A stretch of 64,000 nucleotides of DNA, taken from assembly GCF_029051645.1 (NCBI RefSeq), contig NZ_JAACFS010000018.1:62001-126000 (forward strand). The letters run 5' to 3'. The notes below the pieces were generated by a model. The model was not told where the DNA came from. It saw only the letters and a program-made list of their open reading frames with translations, and did no database searches. This document shows positions 33,409 to 41,514 of this stretch, piece by piece. Source of the DNA: Bradyrhizobium sp. CSA112. GTDB taxonomy: Bacteria > Pseudomonadota > Alphaproteobacteria > Rhizobiales > Xanthobacteraceae. The position numbers were made by a program, and so were the translations under genes. Within the stretch, counting starts at the first letter, position 1; each line of letters opens with the position of its first letter.

Positions 33409-34490
33409 GGCGTCGCCTCCTGTGTCACTGTCTGCTTCAACCGGCCGTAGGTCTTAAGCGGATTATCGATCATGATCTTGCGGACCAGATCGGACGAAAT
33501 TCCCTCGGGCAGCACCTCGTCGCCGTCGAATTGCCAGTGCGGATAGTCAGTCGAGAATAAGAGCAATTCGTCGGACTGCATATGGTCAAACAAGCGGTTC
33601 AGGGTTGCCGAATCGGGCGGCGCATCGACCGGCTGCAGCGAGAAGCGGATATTGCTGCGCACAATCTCCAGCGGCGTGCGATCGACCCACGGCGTTTCCA
33701 TCCGTATGCCGCGCCAGAACTTGTGCAGCCTCCACAGATAGGCCGGCAGCCAGGTGAAGCCAGATTCCAGCATCACCATCTTGAGATTCGGATGGCGGGC
33801 GAACACGCCCTCGACGATCAGGCTGGTGAGCTGGGTCTGGAACGCGGTCGCCTGCGCGACATAGTCCTCGATGTGGTAGGAGCCCCAGCCGATCGAGGTC
33901 GGCGGATTGTGATAGGCGCTGCCGGCATGGACGCCGATGGTGAGGCCCAGCCGTTCGGCGGCGGCGTAGATCGGCCAGTAGGCGCGTTTGCCCAAGGGCA
34001 TGTCGCCCATGACCAGCATCAGCACCTGGACGAACCGACTATCCCTGGCGCAGCGCTCGATCTCGGCGACCGACTTCTCGACGCTTTGCGTCGGGATCAC
34101 GATCGAACCGCGCAGTCGCTCGTCCTTGTCGAGCCACTCTTTGGCCAGCCAGTCGTTCAGCGCGCGGCAGAATGCGTCCTGCATGTCCTCGGAGAACACC
34201 ATCTGCACGCCATAGAGCGGATTGCAGATGCCGTAAGCTGCGGCGAAACGGTCGAGCGCCTGCTTCTGCATGTCGGCAAGATCAGCGCCCGGCTTGCCCT
34301 GCGCCGGCCGCCAGTCCGGCCGCGAGGAGATCGGCGAATTGGTCGGATAGGATTGCGAGACCAGGTCGGTCATGCCGCGCGTCGTCACCTGGTCGCGCCA
34401 ATAGTCGTTCATATAGGGCAACAGGCTGGTCAAATGCGGAACGGCGGGATGCAGATCGCAATCCACGCCGCCCGCGATCGGCGACGTCAT
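33405..34490 (-). CDS. Amidohydrolase-2 family protein, paralogue
   Basis: A 361-residue protein paralogous to the next gene on this strand. CDLHPA near residue 10, GVHAGSAY near 203 and TDYPHWQFDGDEVLPEG near the C-terminus mark the same metal site. First gene of a three-gene coupled set (amidohydrolase, amidohydrolase, Rieske). Such paired amidohydrolases next to a Rieske protein occur in aromatic and terpenoid catabolic gene groups of actinobacteria and rhizobia, as far as I know without a defined role. Start ATG 34490; the gap to the divergent PncC gene is 132 bases. Confidence 0.88.
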   Translation of the reverse strand: MTSPIAGGVDCDLHPAVPHLTSLLPYMNDYWRDQVTTRGMTDLVSQSYPTNSPISSRPDWRPAQGKPGADLADMQKQALDRFAAAYGICNPLYGVQMVFSEDMQDAFCRALNDWLAKEWLDKDERLRGSIVIPTQSVEKSVAEIERCARDSRFVQVLMLVMGDMPLGKRAYWPIYAAAERLGLTIGVHAGSAYHNPPTSIGWGSYHIEDYVAQATAFQTQLTSLIVEGVFARHPNLKMVMLESGFTWLPAYLWRLHKFWRGIRMETPWVDRTPLEIVRSNIRFSLQPVDAPPDSATLNRLFDHMQSDELLLFSTDYPHWQFDGDEVLPEGISSDLVRKIMIDNPLKTYGRLKQTVTQEATP

Positions 34491-34622
34491 GGTGTTTCCT
34501 CGTGTGCCGCCTCAGTGCGGTCGTTTGAGGTATTCAATCAGGGCAGCACGCGCGCCGCAACTCGGCAGGCGTGGACCTCCTGTGCTAGGAAGACATGACT
34601 GGCGGGACTTTTGGGAGTTGAA

Positions 34623-35105
34623 ATGAAAGAGCTCATAACGATAGCCGAACAAATCGCCGCTCAATTGATCGCGCGCAAGCAGACGATTGCGGTTGCGGAA
34701 TCCTCAACCGGCGGCCTGATCTCGGCGGCACTGCTGTCGGTGCCGGGCGCATCCGCCTATTTCCTCGGCGGTGCCGTGGTCTACACTCGCGATGCGCGGC
34801 GGCTGTTGATGGACATTCCGGACGAGGCGATGAAAGGCATCCGCTCGGCGTCCGAGCCTTATGCAAAACTTCTGGCGAGTCAGGTGCGCCAGCGCTTCTC
34901 GACGGATTGGGGATTGTCGGAAACCGGCGCGACGGGTCCGACCGGCAACCGCTATGGCGACGCCGCCGGACATTGCTGCACGGCGGTAGCGGGTCCGGCG
35001 CAATCGGTATTCACGCTGGAGACCGGAAGTGCGGACCGGCAAACCAATATGCAGGAGTTTGCGAAGACGGCGTTGAATCTGCTGCTGGAGAATTTGTCGA
35101 AGTGA
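34623..35105 (+). CDS. pncC: CinA-C/PncC-type nicotinamide-nucleotide amidohydrolase
   Basis: A 160-residue single-domain CinA C-terminal protein. The nucleophile region AVAESSTGGLISAALLSVPGAS, then FLGGAVVYTRDARRLLM match PncC, which deamidates NMN to NaMN in NAD salvage. The usual GIAGPxGG is changed to GATGPTGNRYGDAAGH, so activity on NMN may differ. The frame is open from TTG 34611, but GGGAGTTGAA precedes ATG 34623. Transcribed before a palindromic repeat and a VOC gene; no clear link with either. Confidence 0.85.
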   Translation: MKELITIAEQIAAQLIARKQTIAVAESSTGGLISAALLSVPGASAYFLGGAVVYTRDARRLLMDIPDEAMKGIRSASEPYAKLLASQVRQRFSTDWGLSETGATGPTGNRYGDAAGHCCTAVAGPAQSVFTLETGSADRQTNMQEFAKTALNLLLENLSK

Positions 35106-35116
35106 GGACCCGATGT

Positions 35117-35202
35117 GTAGGGTGGGCAAAGCGAAGCGTGCCCACCATCTTCTACGGAGTGCTGATGGCGGGCACGGCGCGATGCGCCTTTGCCCACCCT
35201 AC
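35117..35202. repeat. GTAGGGTGGG palindromic repeat, variant copy
   Basis: GTAGGGTGGGCAAAGCGAAG with GTGCCCACC at the left and GGCGGGCACGGC with CGCCTTTGCCCACCCTAC at the right. Same architecture as the GTAGGATGGG elements but with a consistent set of base changes on both arms, so pairing is kept. Located between pncC and the VOC gene. Confidence 0.75.
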
Positions 35203-35222
35203 GAATCCCGAGGACCGCACCC

Positions 35223-36113
35223 ATGCCACCACAGTTCGACCGCGCCGCAGAAGATCTCGGCAACTCGATCCATTTCGAGCATGTCAACGTCACGATCCCC
35301 GATCAGCGGCTGGCGACGCTGTTCTACATCGCCGGCCTCGGGCTGACCCGCGATCCCTACCTGATGGTGTCGGACAGCAACATGTGGGTCAATGTCGGCA
35401 GGAGCCAGTTTCATCTGCCGGATGGCGCGCCGCAGGTGCTGCGCGGCCATACCGGCATCGTCATCGCGGGCCGCGAGGCGCTGCTGGCGCGACTGGCGTC
35501 GGTCGCGAAGAAGCTGGAAGGAACATCGTTTGCGTTCAGCGAGTGCAACGATCATGTCGAGGCGATCTGTCCGTGGGGCAATCGCGTGCGCTGCTATGAG
35601 CCTGATGCCGCGCGCTTCGGGCGCATCACGCTCGGCATCCCCTATGTCGAGTTCGACGTGCCGGTCGGGACCGCGAAAGCCATTTGCGCCTTCTACCCCG
35701 CGATCATGGGGATGCCGGCCGAACTCTTGAACGGCGACGGCATCGTGGCGCGCGTCAAGGCCGGCAAGGATCAGTATCTGCAATTCCGCGAGACCGACCA
35801 GCAGCTTCCGGAATTCGACGGGCATCACGTGCAGATCTACATCACGGACTTCTCAGGCCCGTACCGCCGCCTGCGGGAGCGCGGCCTGATCTCGCAGGAA
35901 GACAACCAGTATCAATACCGCTTTCGCGACATCATCGACCCCGACGGCGGCAGGCATCTGTTCACCGTCGAGCACGAGGTGCGCAGCGCCACGCACCCGA
36001 TGTTCATGCGGCCGCTGGTCAACCGCAACCCGGCCGAGACCAACCGCACCTACGCGCCGGGGCATGAGCAGTGGGCTTGGGCGATGGGGCCGGATGAATA
36101 TGACAGAAGGTAG
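35223..36113 (+). CDS. VOC-family (glyoxalase/dioxygenase) protein
   Basis: A 296-residue two-module vicinal oxygen chelate protein. Module 1 begins IHFEHVNVTIPDQRLATLFYIAGLGL and module 2 near residue 135 (ITLGIPYVEFDVPVGTAKAICAFY); FDGHHVQIYI near 200 gives a further metal-ligand histidine and FTVEHEVRS a glutamate. This resembles extradiol dioxygenases and glyoxalase-like isomerases. The start at ATG 35223 has CGAGGA ahead; an earlier ATG at 35190 lies inside the palindromic repeat. Substrate unknown. Confidence 0.82.
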   Translation: MPPQFDRAAEDLGNSIHFEHVNVTIPDQRLATLFYIAGLGLTRDPYLMVSDSNMWVNVGRSQFHLPDGAPQVLRGHTGIVIAGREALLARLASVAKKLEGTSFAFSECNDHVEAICPWGNRVRCYEPDAARFGRITLGIPYVEFDVPVGTAKAICAFYPAIMGMPAELLNGDGIVARVKAGKDQYLQFRETDQQLPEFDGHHVQIYITDFSGPYRRLRERGLISQEDNQYQYRFRDIIDPDGGRHLFTVEHEVRSATHPMFMRPLVNRNPAETNRTYAPGHEQWAWAMGPDEYDRR

Positions 36114-36142
36114 CGGCTGTTCGAGACACTCCGGCCTGTCGG

Positions 36143-36263
36143 TCGTCCCTGCGAACGCAGGGACCCCATACGCCGTGTCGCGCGTGTTGGGAGACGCTGT
36201 TCGACGGCTTTCGTCCAGCAACTAACATTGGTGGTTATGGGTCCCTGCGTTCGCAGGGACGAC
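36143..36263. repeat. CGTCCCTGCGAACGCAGGGACC repeat, copy 3
   Basis: The left end TCGTCCCTGCGAACGCAGGGACCC is a hairpin and the right end TGGGTCCCTGCGTTCGCAGGGACGAC is its mirror image. Same family as 7829-7952 and 15310-15470. It lies in the convergent gap between the VOC gene and the type I secretion adaptor and may act as a two-way terminator. Confidence 0.75.
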
Positions 36264-36277
36264 AGCGGAGAGTGTCC

Positions 36278-37585
36278 TCACCGCTCCCTGAACGAGCGCA
36301 TCAACTGGTCGCTGAACGGCTTCATCAAATAGGAGAACATGGTGCGGTCGCCGGTTTGCACGAAGGCTTCCACCGGCATGCCCGGGATGATCTTGACCTC
36401 GCCGAGGCGGGCGACTTCGTCCGGCGGCATCGAGACGCGGATGGTGTAGTAGCTTTGGCCGGTGCGCTGGTCAGTGGTGACATCGGCCGAGACGCGCGTC
36501 ACCACACCATTGAGCTCGGGCGTGGTGCGCTGGTTGAAGGCGGATAGCCGCAGCAACGTCTTCTGGCCGATCTGCAGCTTGTCGATGTCCTGCGGATTAA
36601 CCTTGGCCTCGACCGAGAGATCGTCCGCCCGCGGCACCACCATCATGATGGCGTCGCCTGCGGTGATGACGCCGCCGACGGTATGAACCGTGGACTGCAG
36701 CACGACACCGTCCTGCGGCGCGCGTATGTCGATGCGGCGGAGCTGGTCCTCGGCGGTGACCTTGCGCTCAACGAACTCGCCGATCTTGTCGTTGGCCTCG
36801 CGAAGATCCTTGGAGACCTCGCTGACCACGTCCTTGTCGATCTGGATGATCTGCAGTTCGGTTTCGGTGATCTTGCCCCTCGCCTGCGCACGCGCGGCGA
36901 TGTATTGCGCGCGCTCGCCCGACAGCCGGGCAAGGTCGCGCTCCAGCACCGTCAGGCGCGAGATCTGGATCAGGCGCTGCTCGTAGAGCTGGCGCACACC
37001 GACCAGTTCCTTCTCCACCAGCGCGATTTCCTTTTCCTTGGCCTGTTCCTGCGCCGTGAGGCCCGAAATTTCCTCATTGAGCTGCGCCACCCGCTCGCGC
37101 AACTGCGATTTCTGCCCCGCACGGCCGAACACGCGCACCTCGAACAGTTTTGTTTCGCTCGCGATGACGTCGCGGACGTCGGGATCATCGGCGCGATCGG
37201 TCAGCATCGACGGGAACTTGATCTTGTCGAGCCCGCGCTGCTCGGCCTCCAGCCGCGCGGCGCGCGCCCACAATCCGTTCAGCGTCTTGACGACGATGGC
37301 CAGACTCGCCTTGACCACGGTCTCGTCGAGACGCACCACGACGTCGCCCGCCTTGACGATGTCGCCGTCACGCACCCGCACCTCGCCGACCACGCCGCCG
37401 GTCGGGTGCTGCACCTTCTTGACGTTGGAATCGACCACCACCGAGCCCGGTGCGATCAGCGCGCCTGAGATCTGCACCGTGGAGGCCCAGCCGCCGAACC
37501 CGCCGGCCAGCACCAGCATCAGCGCAAGACCCAGGATGAGATGCGAGCGTATCGAGCGGCGCGCGCCTTTCAGCTCACCGGTCAT
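36278..37585 (-). CDS. Type I secretion periplasmic adaptor (HlyD/PrtE family)
   Basis: A 435-residue membrane fusion protein. One membrane helix at about 15-34, biotinyl/lipoyl-like segment GGVVGEVRVRDGDIVKAGDVVVRLD at 63-87, a long coiled-coil hairpin (about 95-280), the second lipoyl half IRAPQDGVVLQSTVHTVGGVI, and the C-terminal beta-barrel ending PGMPVEAFVQTGDRTMFSYLMKP, which is the HlyD/PrtE signature. It links the inner-membrane ABC exporter to a TolC-like outer-membrane channel. Its start overlaps the stop of the exporter gene by four bases. No TolC homologue in the window. Confidence 0.9.
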   Translation of the reverse strand: MTGELKGARRSIRSHLILGLALMLVLAGGFGGWASTVQISGALIAPGSVVVDSNVKKVQHPTGGVVGEVRVRDGDIVKAGDVVVRLDETVVKASLAIVVKTLNGLWARAARLEAEQRGLDKIKFPSMLTDRADDPDVRDVIASETKLFEVRVFGRAGQKSQLRERVAQLNEEISGLTAQEQAKEKEIALVEKELVGVRQLYEQRLIQISRLTVLERDLARLSGERAQYIAARAQARGKITETELQIIQIDKDVVSEVSKDLREANDKIGEFVERKVTAEDQLRRIDIRAPQDGVVLQSTVHTVGGVITAGDAIMMVVPRADDLSVEAKVNPQDIDKLQIGQKTLLRLSAFNQRTTPELNGVVTRVSADVTTDQRTGQSYYTIRVSMPPDEVARLGEVKIIPGMPVEAFVQTGDRTMFSYLMKPFSDQLMRSFRER

Positions 37586-39345
37586 TTTTTCGCGGCTCCT
37601 GCTTCGGACACAATCTTGATCGGCGGCGGCGGCGACGGCACCCGCTGCAGCACCTGGCCGAGCACGGTTTCCTTCTGACCGAACGCCTGCATGCGGCCGT
37701 CCTTCAGGACCAGCAATTGATCGACCGCCTCGATGCCGATCGGCCGGTGCGCCACCACGACCACGATGGCGCCGCGCTCGCGCGCAGCACGTACCGCGCG
37801 GGTCAGAGCCTCGTCGCCCTCGCTGTCGAGATTGGAGTTCGGCTCGTCGAGCACGATCAGGAACGGATCGCCGTAGAGCGCTCGCGCCAGCGCGACGCGC
37901 TGCGCCTGCCCCGCCGAAAGCGCCGCGCCCTGCTCGCCGATCTGGGTGTCGTAGCCCTCGCGCATCTTGATGATCATCTCATGCACGCCGGCTTCCTTGG
38001 CGGCGGCGATGATCGCTTCCGACTTCGCTTCCGGATCAAAGCGGCAGATGTTCTGCGCCACGGTGCCGGCGAACAATTCAACGTCCTGCGGCAGGTAGCC
38101 GATGTGGCGGCCGAGCACGTCCGACGACCACTGGTCGAGTGCCGCGCCATCGAGCCGCACCTTGCCGCGGACCGGCATCCAGACGCCGACCAGCGCGCGC
38201 ACCAGCGACGACTTGCCGGAACCGCTCGGGCCGATGACGCCGAGGCCAGTGCCGGCGTCGACGGCGAAATTGACGTCCTGCACGATGACGCGCTGGTCGC
38301 CCGGCGGCACGATGCTGACGGCTTCGACCGACAGCCGCTTGGTCGGTGCCTGCAGCAGGGTCTGCTGGTTCGATGCCGGCATCTGCTCCAGCAGCTTGCT
38401 GAGGCGATGCCAGCTCTGGCGCGCGGCCATAAATCCCTTCCAGTGGGTGATGGCGAGGTCGACCGGTGCCAGCGCCCGCGCGCTGAGGATCGAGCCCGCA
38501 ATGATGATGCCGGCGGTGGCTTCCTGGTGGATCACCAGATAGGCGCCGACCCCAAGCACCGCCGATTGCAGCATCATGCGCAGGACCTTGGCGACCGCCC
38601 CCAAGCCGCCGGCGATGTCGCTGGCGCGCTGATTGCCCGCCAGATAGGTCTCGTTGGCCTCGCTCCAGCGGCTGGTCAGGCGTCCGGACATGCCCATCGC
38701 GACCAGCACTTCGGCGTTGCGCCGGCTGGTGGCGGCCAGATCGTTGCGCCGCGCCGCCAGTGTCATCGCCTCCTTGGCCGGCGTGCGCGACAGGAACTCG
38801 GTGATCAGCGTCAGCGTCACCAGAATGATGGCGCCGGCCAGCGCGGTGACGCCGAGCAGCCAGTGAAAGGCGAAGCAGATCAAGAGGTAGAACGGTAGCC
38901 ACGGCAGATCGAAGAATGCGCCCGGTCCCATGCTGCCGAGAAACGACCTGACATTGTCGAGGTCGCGCAGCGGCTGCAGGCCCTCGTTGCGGCTGCCGAC
39001 CATCAGCGGCAGGCGCACCACGGTTTCGAACACGCGCGTGTTGATCGCTTCATCGAGCGCAGTGCCGATGCGGCCGAGAATCCGCCCGCGGATCAGATCG
39101 AGGCCGCCCTGGGCAACGTAGAGGCCGCCGGCAAGAATCATCAGACCCACCAGGGTCGGCACGCTGCGGCTCGGCAGCACGCGGTCGTAGACCTCCAGCA
39201 TGAAGATCGAGCCGGTGAGATACAGCAGATTGATCATGCAACTCATGACGCCGACGCCGATAAAGGCGCTGCGACAGGCGCGCAGCGCTTCACCGAGTTC
39301 GGACCGCCGGACCGGAGCGACTGCCATAAATGCGTGTCTCTTCAA
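37582..39345 (-). CDS. Type I secretion ABC exporter (PrtD/LapB-like)
   Basis: A 587-residue half-transporter with membrane and ATPase domains. Six membrane helices lie between 25 and 310; the ATPase has Walker A GPSGSGKSS at about 371-379, the signature LSAGQAQRVALARAL near 477 and Walker B FLIVLDEPNSNLD near 495. There is no N-terminal C39 peptidase-like domain, so it belongs to the PrtD group that exports RTX proteins with uncleaved C-terminal signals. Its adaptor follows immediately. A likely cargo is the large adhesin at 53361-58280, about 14 kb away, which ends in a type I signal. Transcribed from the gap at 39346-39711. Confidence 0.92.
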   Translation of the reverse strand: MKRHAFMAVAPVRRSELGEALRACRSAFIGVGVMSCMINLLYLTGSIFMLEVYDRVLPSRSVPTLVGLMILAGGLYVAQGGLDLIRGRILGRIGTALDEAINTRVFETVVRLPLMVGSRNEGLQPLRDLDNVRSFLGSMGPGAFFDLPWLPFYLLICFAFHWLLGVTALAGAIILVTLTLITEFLSRTPAKEAMTLAARRNDLAATSRRNAEVLVAMGMSGRLTSRWSEANETYLAGNQRASDIAGGLGAVAKVLRMMLQSAVLGVGAYLVIHQEATAGIIIAGSILSARALAPVDLAITHWKGFMAARQSWHRLSKLLEQMPASNQQTLLQAPTKRLSVEAVSIVPPGDQRVIVQDVNFAVDAGTGLGVIGPSGSGKSSLVRALVGVWMPVRGKVRLDGAALDQWSSDVLGRHIGYLPQDVELFAGTVAQNICRFDPEAKSEAIIAAAKEAGVHEMIIKMREGYDTQIGEQGAALSAGQAQRVALARALYGDPFLIVLDEPNSNLDSEGDEALTRAVRAARERGAIVVVVAHRPIGIEAVDQLLVLKDGRMQAFGQKETVLGQVLQRVPSPPPPIKIVSEAGAAKK

Positions 39346-39711
39346 AAGGATCAGGTGACGGGCTGGTTTTACCGATGTTTTTGGACACCGTCTATTTTAA
39401 GTCACGTTAACCCCAATCCAGTTCATACCCGTGAAGAGGGGGATGACGACGGAAACCGCCTGTTTGGGCAGCAAATTTGACGCCGGCGCCAGCCGCTCGG
39501 CGGGTTCGGGCCTCAGGCCGCCCGGAAACGGGACTGGGATCACGGACATCGAGACCCAGCTGAGCTTGACATGGAGGTCGAGCCGCACGCCGCTTCCGGC
39601 GCGACCTCACCCGCTATCTTCCACCGCACTTTACGGCCGGGCTAACCGGAGGGCGCCAGGCGACCTGCGCAGGTCCCTGCCGCTGACTTCAAGCCATCGG
39701 GCTGTAGGTAA
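39346..39711. other. Intergenic region upstream of the secretion operon
   Basis: A 366-base gap with no frame that I recognise on either strand. It should hold the promoter of the type I secretion operon (minus strand), in the AT-richer part at about 39370-39420 around TTTTAAGTCACGTTAAC. No repeat of the families found elsewhere is present. Confidence 0.4.
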
Positions 39712-39981
39712 CTATAACCGCCCGCCGGTGCGGACCAGCCGCACGACCAGCAGCAGGATGACGGCGCCGATGGTGGAGTAGACGATCTCCGACACCAGCC
39801 CGGTGCCGAGGCGGATGCCGAGCTTCGGAAACAAGAGGCTTGCGAGCAGCGCGCCGGCGATGCCGACGATGATGTCGCCGATGATGCCAAAGCCGGTGCC
39901 GCGCACGATCTTGCCGGCGAGCCAGCCGGCCACCAGACCGACGAAGAGAATGACGAGAATGCCTTCGTTGGAAATCTGCAT
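39712..39981 (-). CDS. GlsB/YeaQ/YmgE-family membrane protein
   Basis: An 89-residue protein of three membrane helices. GLVAGWLAGKIVRGTGFGIIGDIIVGIAGALLASLLFP is the transglycosylase-associated (GlsB/YeaQ/YmgE) signature with conserved glycines; the third helix is IGAVILLLVVRLV. These are small stress-linked inner-membrane proteins. The start is ATG 39981; a longer reading frame upstream of it has no membrane features. Single gene. Confidence 0.88.
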   Translation of the reverse strand: MQISNEGILVILFVGLVAGWLAGKIVRGTGFGIIGDIIVGIAGALLASLLFPKLGIRLGTGLVSEIVYSTIGAVILLLVVRLVRTGGRL

Positions 39982-40123
39982 TTGAAGCCCCCGGATGTTG
40001 CGGCGCGTCGCGTCCAGCCGAACGATAGCTATAATTGCCCGATGTGACGACCCAAAAACTTTTGCGGCTTGCAGCGGCTGTCGCAGCGTTGAAACTTTTT
40101 TCCGCCACACGCGTTATGCAGCC

Positions 40124-40363
40124 ATGAAGAAGGGCGACATTTGGTATGTGACTTTTGGTCGAGACAAGACGGACGAGACTGCGCAGAGCACGACCCGCTC
40201 GACCCGAACCTTCAAATCTGAAATCGACGCCAAGCTGTTTGCGATGCAGATCCTGGCCAAGGGCTGGTCCGCCAGCGCAGGCACGCTCAATCCCCATCAG
40301 CCCAAGCAGATCGTAGGACCGTCTCAGATCGAGCGCTGGGCCGATCCGGGGCTCGGTGGCTAA
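40124..40363 (+). CDS. Conserved small protein of unknown function
   Basis: A 79-residue soluble protein, MKKGDIWYVTFGRDKTDETA then TRTFKSEIDAKLFAMQILAKGW. The pattern of two short strands and one helix, with an invariant-looking GWSASAGTLNP tail, looks like a real small gene; I have the impression of close relatives in Bradyrhizobium but cannot name a family. No membrane helix or signal. Starts 142 bases from the divergent GlsB gene. Confidence 0.65.
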   Translation: MKKGDIWYVTFGRDKTDETAQSTTRSTRTFKSEIDAKLFAMQILAKGWSASAGTLNPHQPKQIVGPSQIERWADPGLGG

Positions 40364-40371
40364 CTGTTCTC

Positions 40372-40502
40372 TTGTCCCGGACGCGGTGCAGCGTGAAGCG
40401 CTGCGCCGCAGAGCCGGGACCTACCTACTGCCACAGCGTTTGGACCCCGGATCAGCAGCGCACCACGCCGCGAAGCGCGGCGCGCTGCGCAGCATCCGGG
40501 GA
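40372..40502. repeat. GC-rich palindromic repeat
   Basis: TTGTCCCGGACGCGGTGCAG with GCGCTGCGCCGCAGAGCCGGGACC forms the left hairpin; TGGACCCCGGATCAGCAGCG with CGCTGCGCAGCATCCGGGGAATG the right one. Typical of the genus-wide repeat type. It fills the convergent gap after the small gene at 40124. Confidence 0.65.
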
Positions 40503-40530
40503 ATGCCGCGCGCAGCCCAGGCTCATCATA

Positions 40531-41514
40531 TCAGTTCGCCGCAGAAGTTTCCGCCGCCTCCGCCAGCACGCAGCGCGCGGTTCTATCCGGCGATACTTGC
40601 ACGTTGGGCGGTAAGCGTTCGGTGCAGCTCGGCTGCGCGAACGTACAACGCGGCGCAAACGAGCAGCTCGCGGGCGCCTTGTCGAGCGAGGGCGGCGTCC
40701 CCGGGATCGTCTCCAATCGCTGGCCGCGCTTGGCGCCATGGACGGTCGAGGCCAGCAAGCCCTTGGCATAGGGATGAACCGGCGAGCGCACGATGTCGCG
40801 CAGGCGTCCCTGCTCCACGATCTGGCCGGCATACATGACCGCGACGCGGTCGCAGATTTCAATCGCCACGCCGATGTCGTGGGTCACGAAGATCACGGAC
40901 ATGCCGAACTCCCGCTGCAATTCGCGGAGCAGCAGCAGGATCTGAATCTGCACGGTGGCGTCCAGCGCCGTGGTCGGCTCGTCGGCCAAAAGAATCTTCG
41001 GCTTGCAGGCCAGGGCGAGCGCGATCATCGCGCGCTGCCGCATGCCGCCGCTCATCTCGTGCGGATAGGCATCGAGGCGACGCCTGGCGGAGGGAATGCG
41101 AACCACCTCCAGCATTTCCAGCGCGCGGGCCATCCCTTCCTTCTGGCTCTTGCCTTCATGGCGCATCACGCTTTCCGCGATCTGGTGGCCGATCGTGTAG
41201 ACGGGGTCGAGCGCCAGCGCCGGCTCCTGGAAGATCATGGAGACGGTCTGGCCGCGGAACGCCGAGAGCTGCTCGTCGTTCATCGCCAGCACGTCGCGGC
41301 CCAGCACCTTCACGCTGCCCGAAATCTGCGTCCGCTTCTTCGGCAACAGCCGCATCAGCGCCCGCAAGGTCACGCTCTTGCCCGAGCCGGATTCGCCGAG
41401 CAGGCCGAGCACCTCGCCCTCGCCAAGCGTGAGCGAGATATCGTTGACGGCATGAACCGTGCGCTCGCCCGTGAAGCGGATGTTGAGGTCGCGGATTTCG
41501 ACGAGATTGCTCAT
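40531..41514 (-). CDS. Dipeptide/oligopeptide ABC importer ATPase (DppD-like)
   Basis: A 327-residue ATPase that powers the importer together with the one at 43114-44193. Walker A GESGSGKS, signature MSGGMRQRAMIALAL and Walker B ILLADEPTTALD are present; the C-terminal CSFAPRCTFAQPSC is the 4Fe-4S cysteine cluster typical of DppD/OppD proteins. Last gene of a six-gene minus-strand run; its ATG overlaps the stop of the amidase gene (ATGA), so an importer subunit is translationally coupled to the amidase. This fixed order suggests the transporter and the amidase serve the same substrate. Confidence 0.92.
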   Translation of the reverse strand: MSNLVEIRDLNIRFTGERTVHAVNDISLTLGEGEVLGLLGESGSGKSVTLRALMRLLPKKRTQISGSVKVLGRDVLAMNDEQLSAFRGQTVSMIFQEPALALDPVYTIGHQIAESVMRHEGKSQKEGMARALEMLEVVRIPSARRRLDAYPHEMSGGMRQRAMIALALACKPKILLADEPTTALDATVQIQILLLLRELQREFGMSVIFVTHDIGVAIEICDRVAVMYAGQIVEQGRLRDIVRSPVHPYAKGLLASTVHGAKRGQRLETIPGTPPSLDKAPASCSFAPRCTFAQPSCTERLPPNVQVSPDRTARCVLAEAAETSAAN

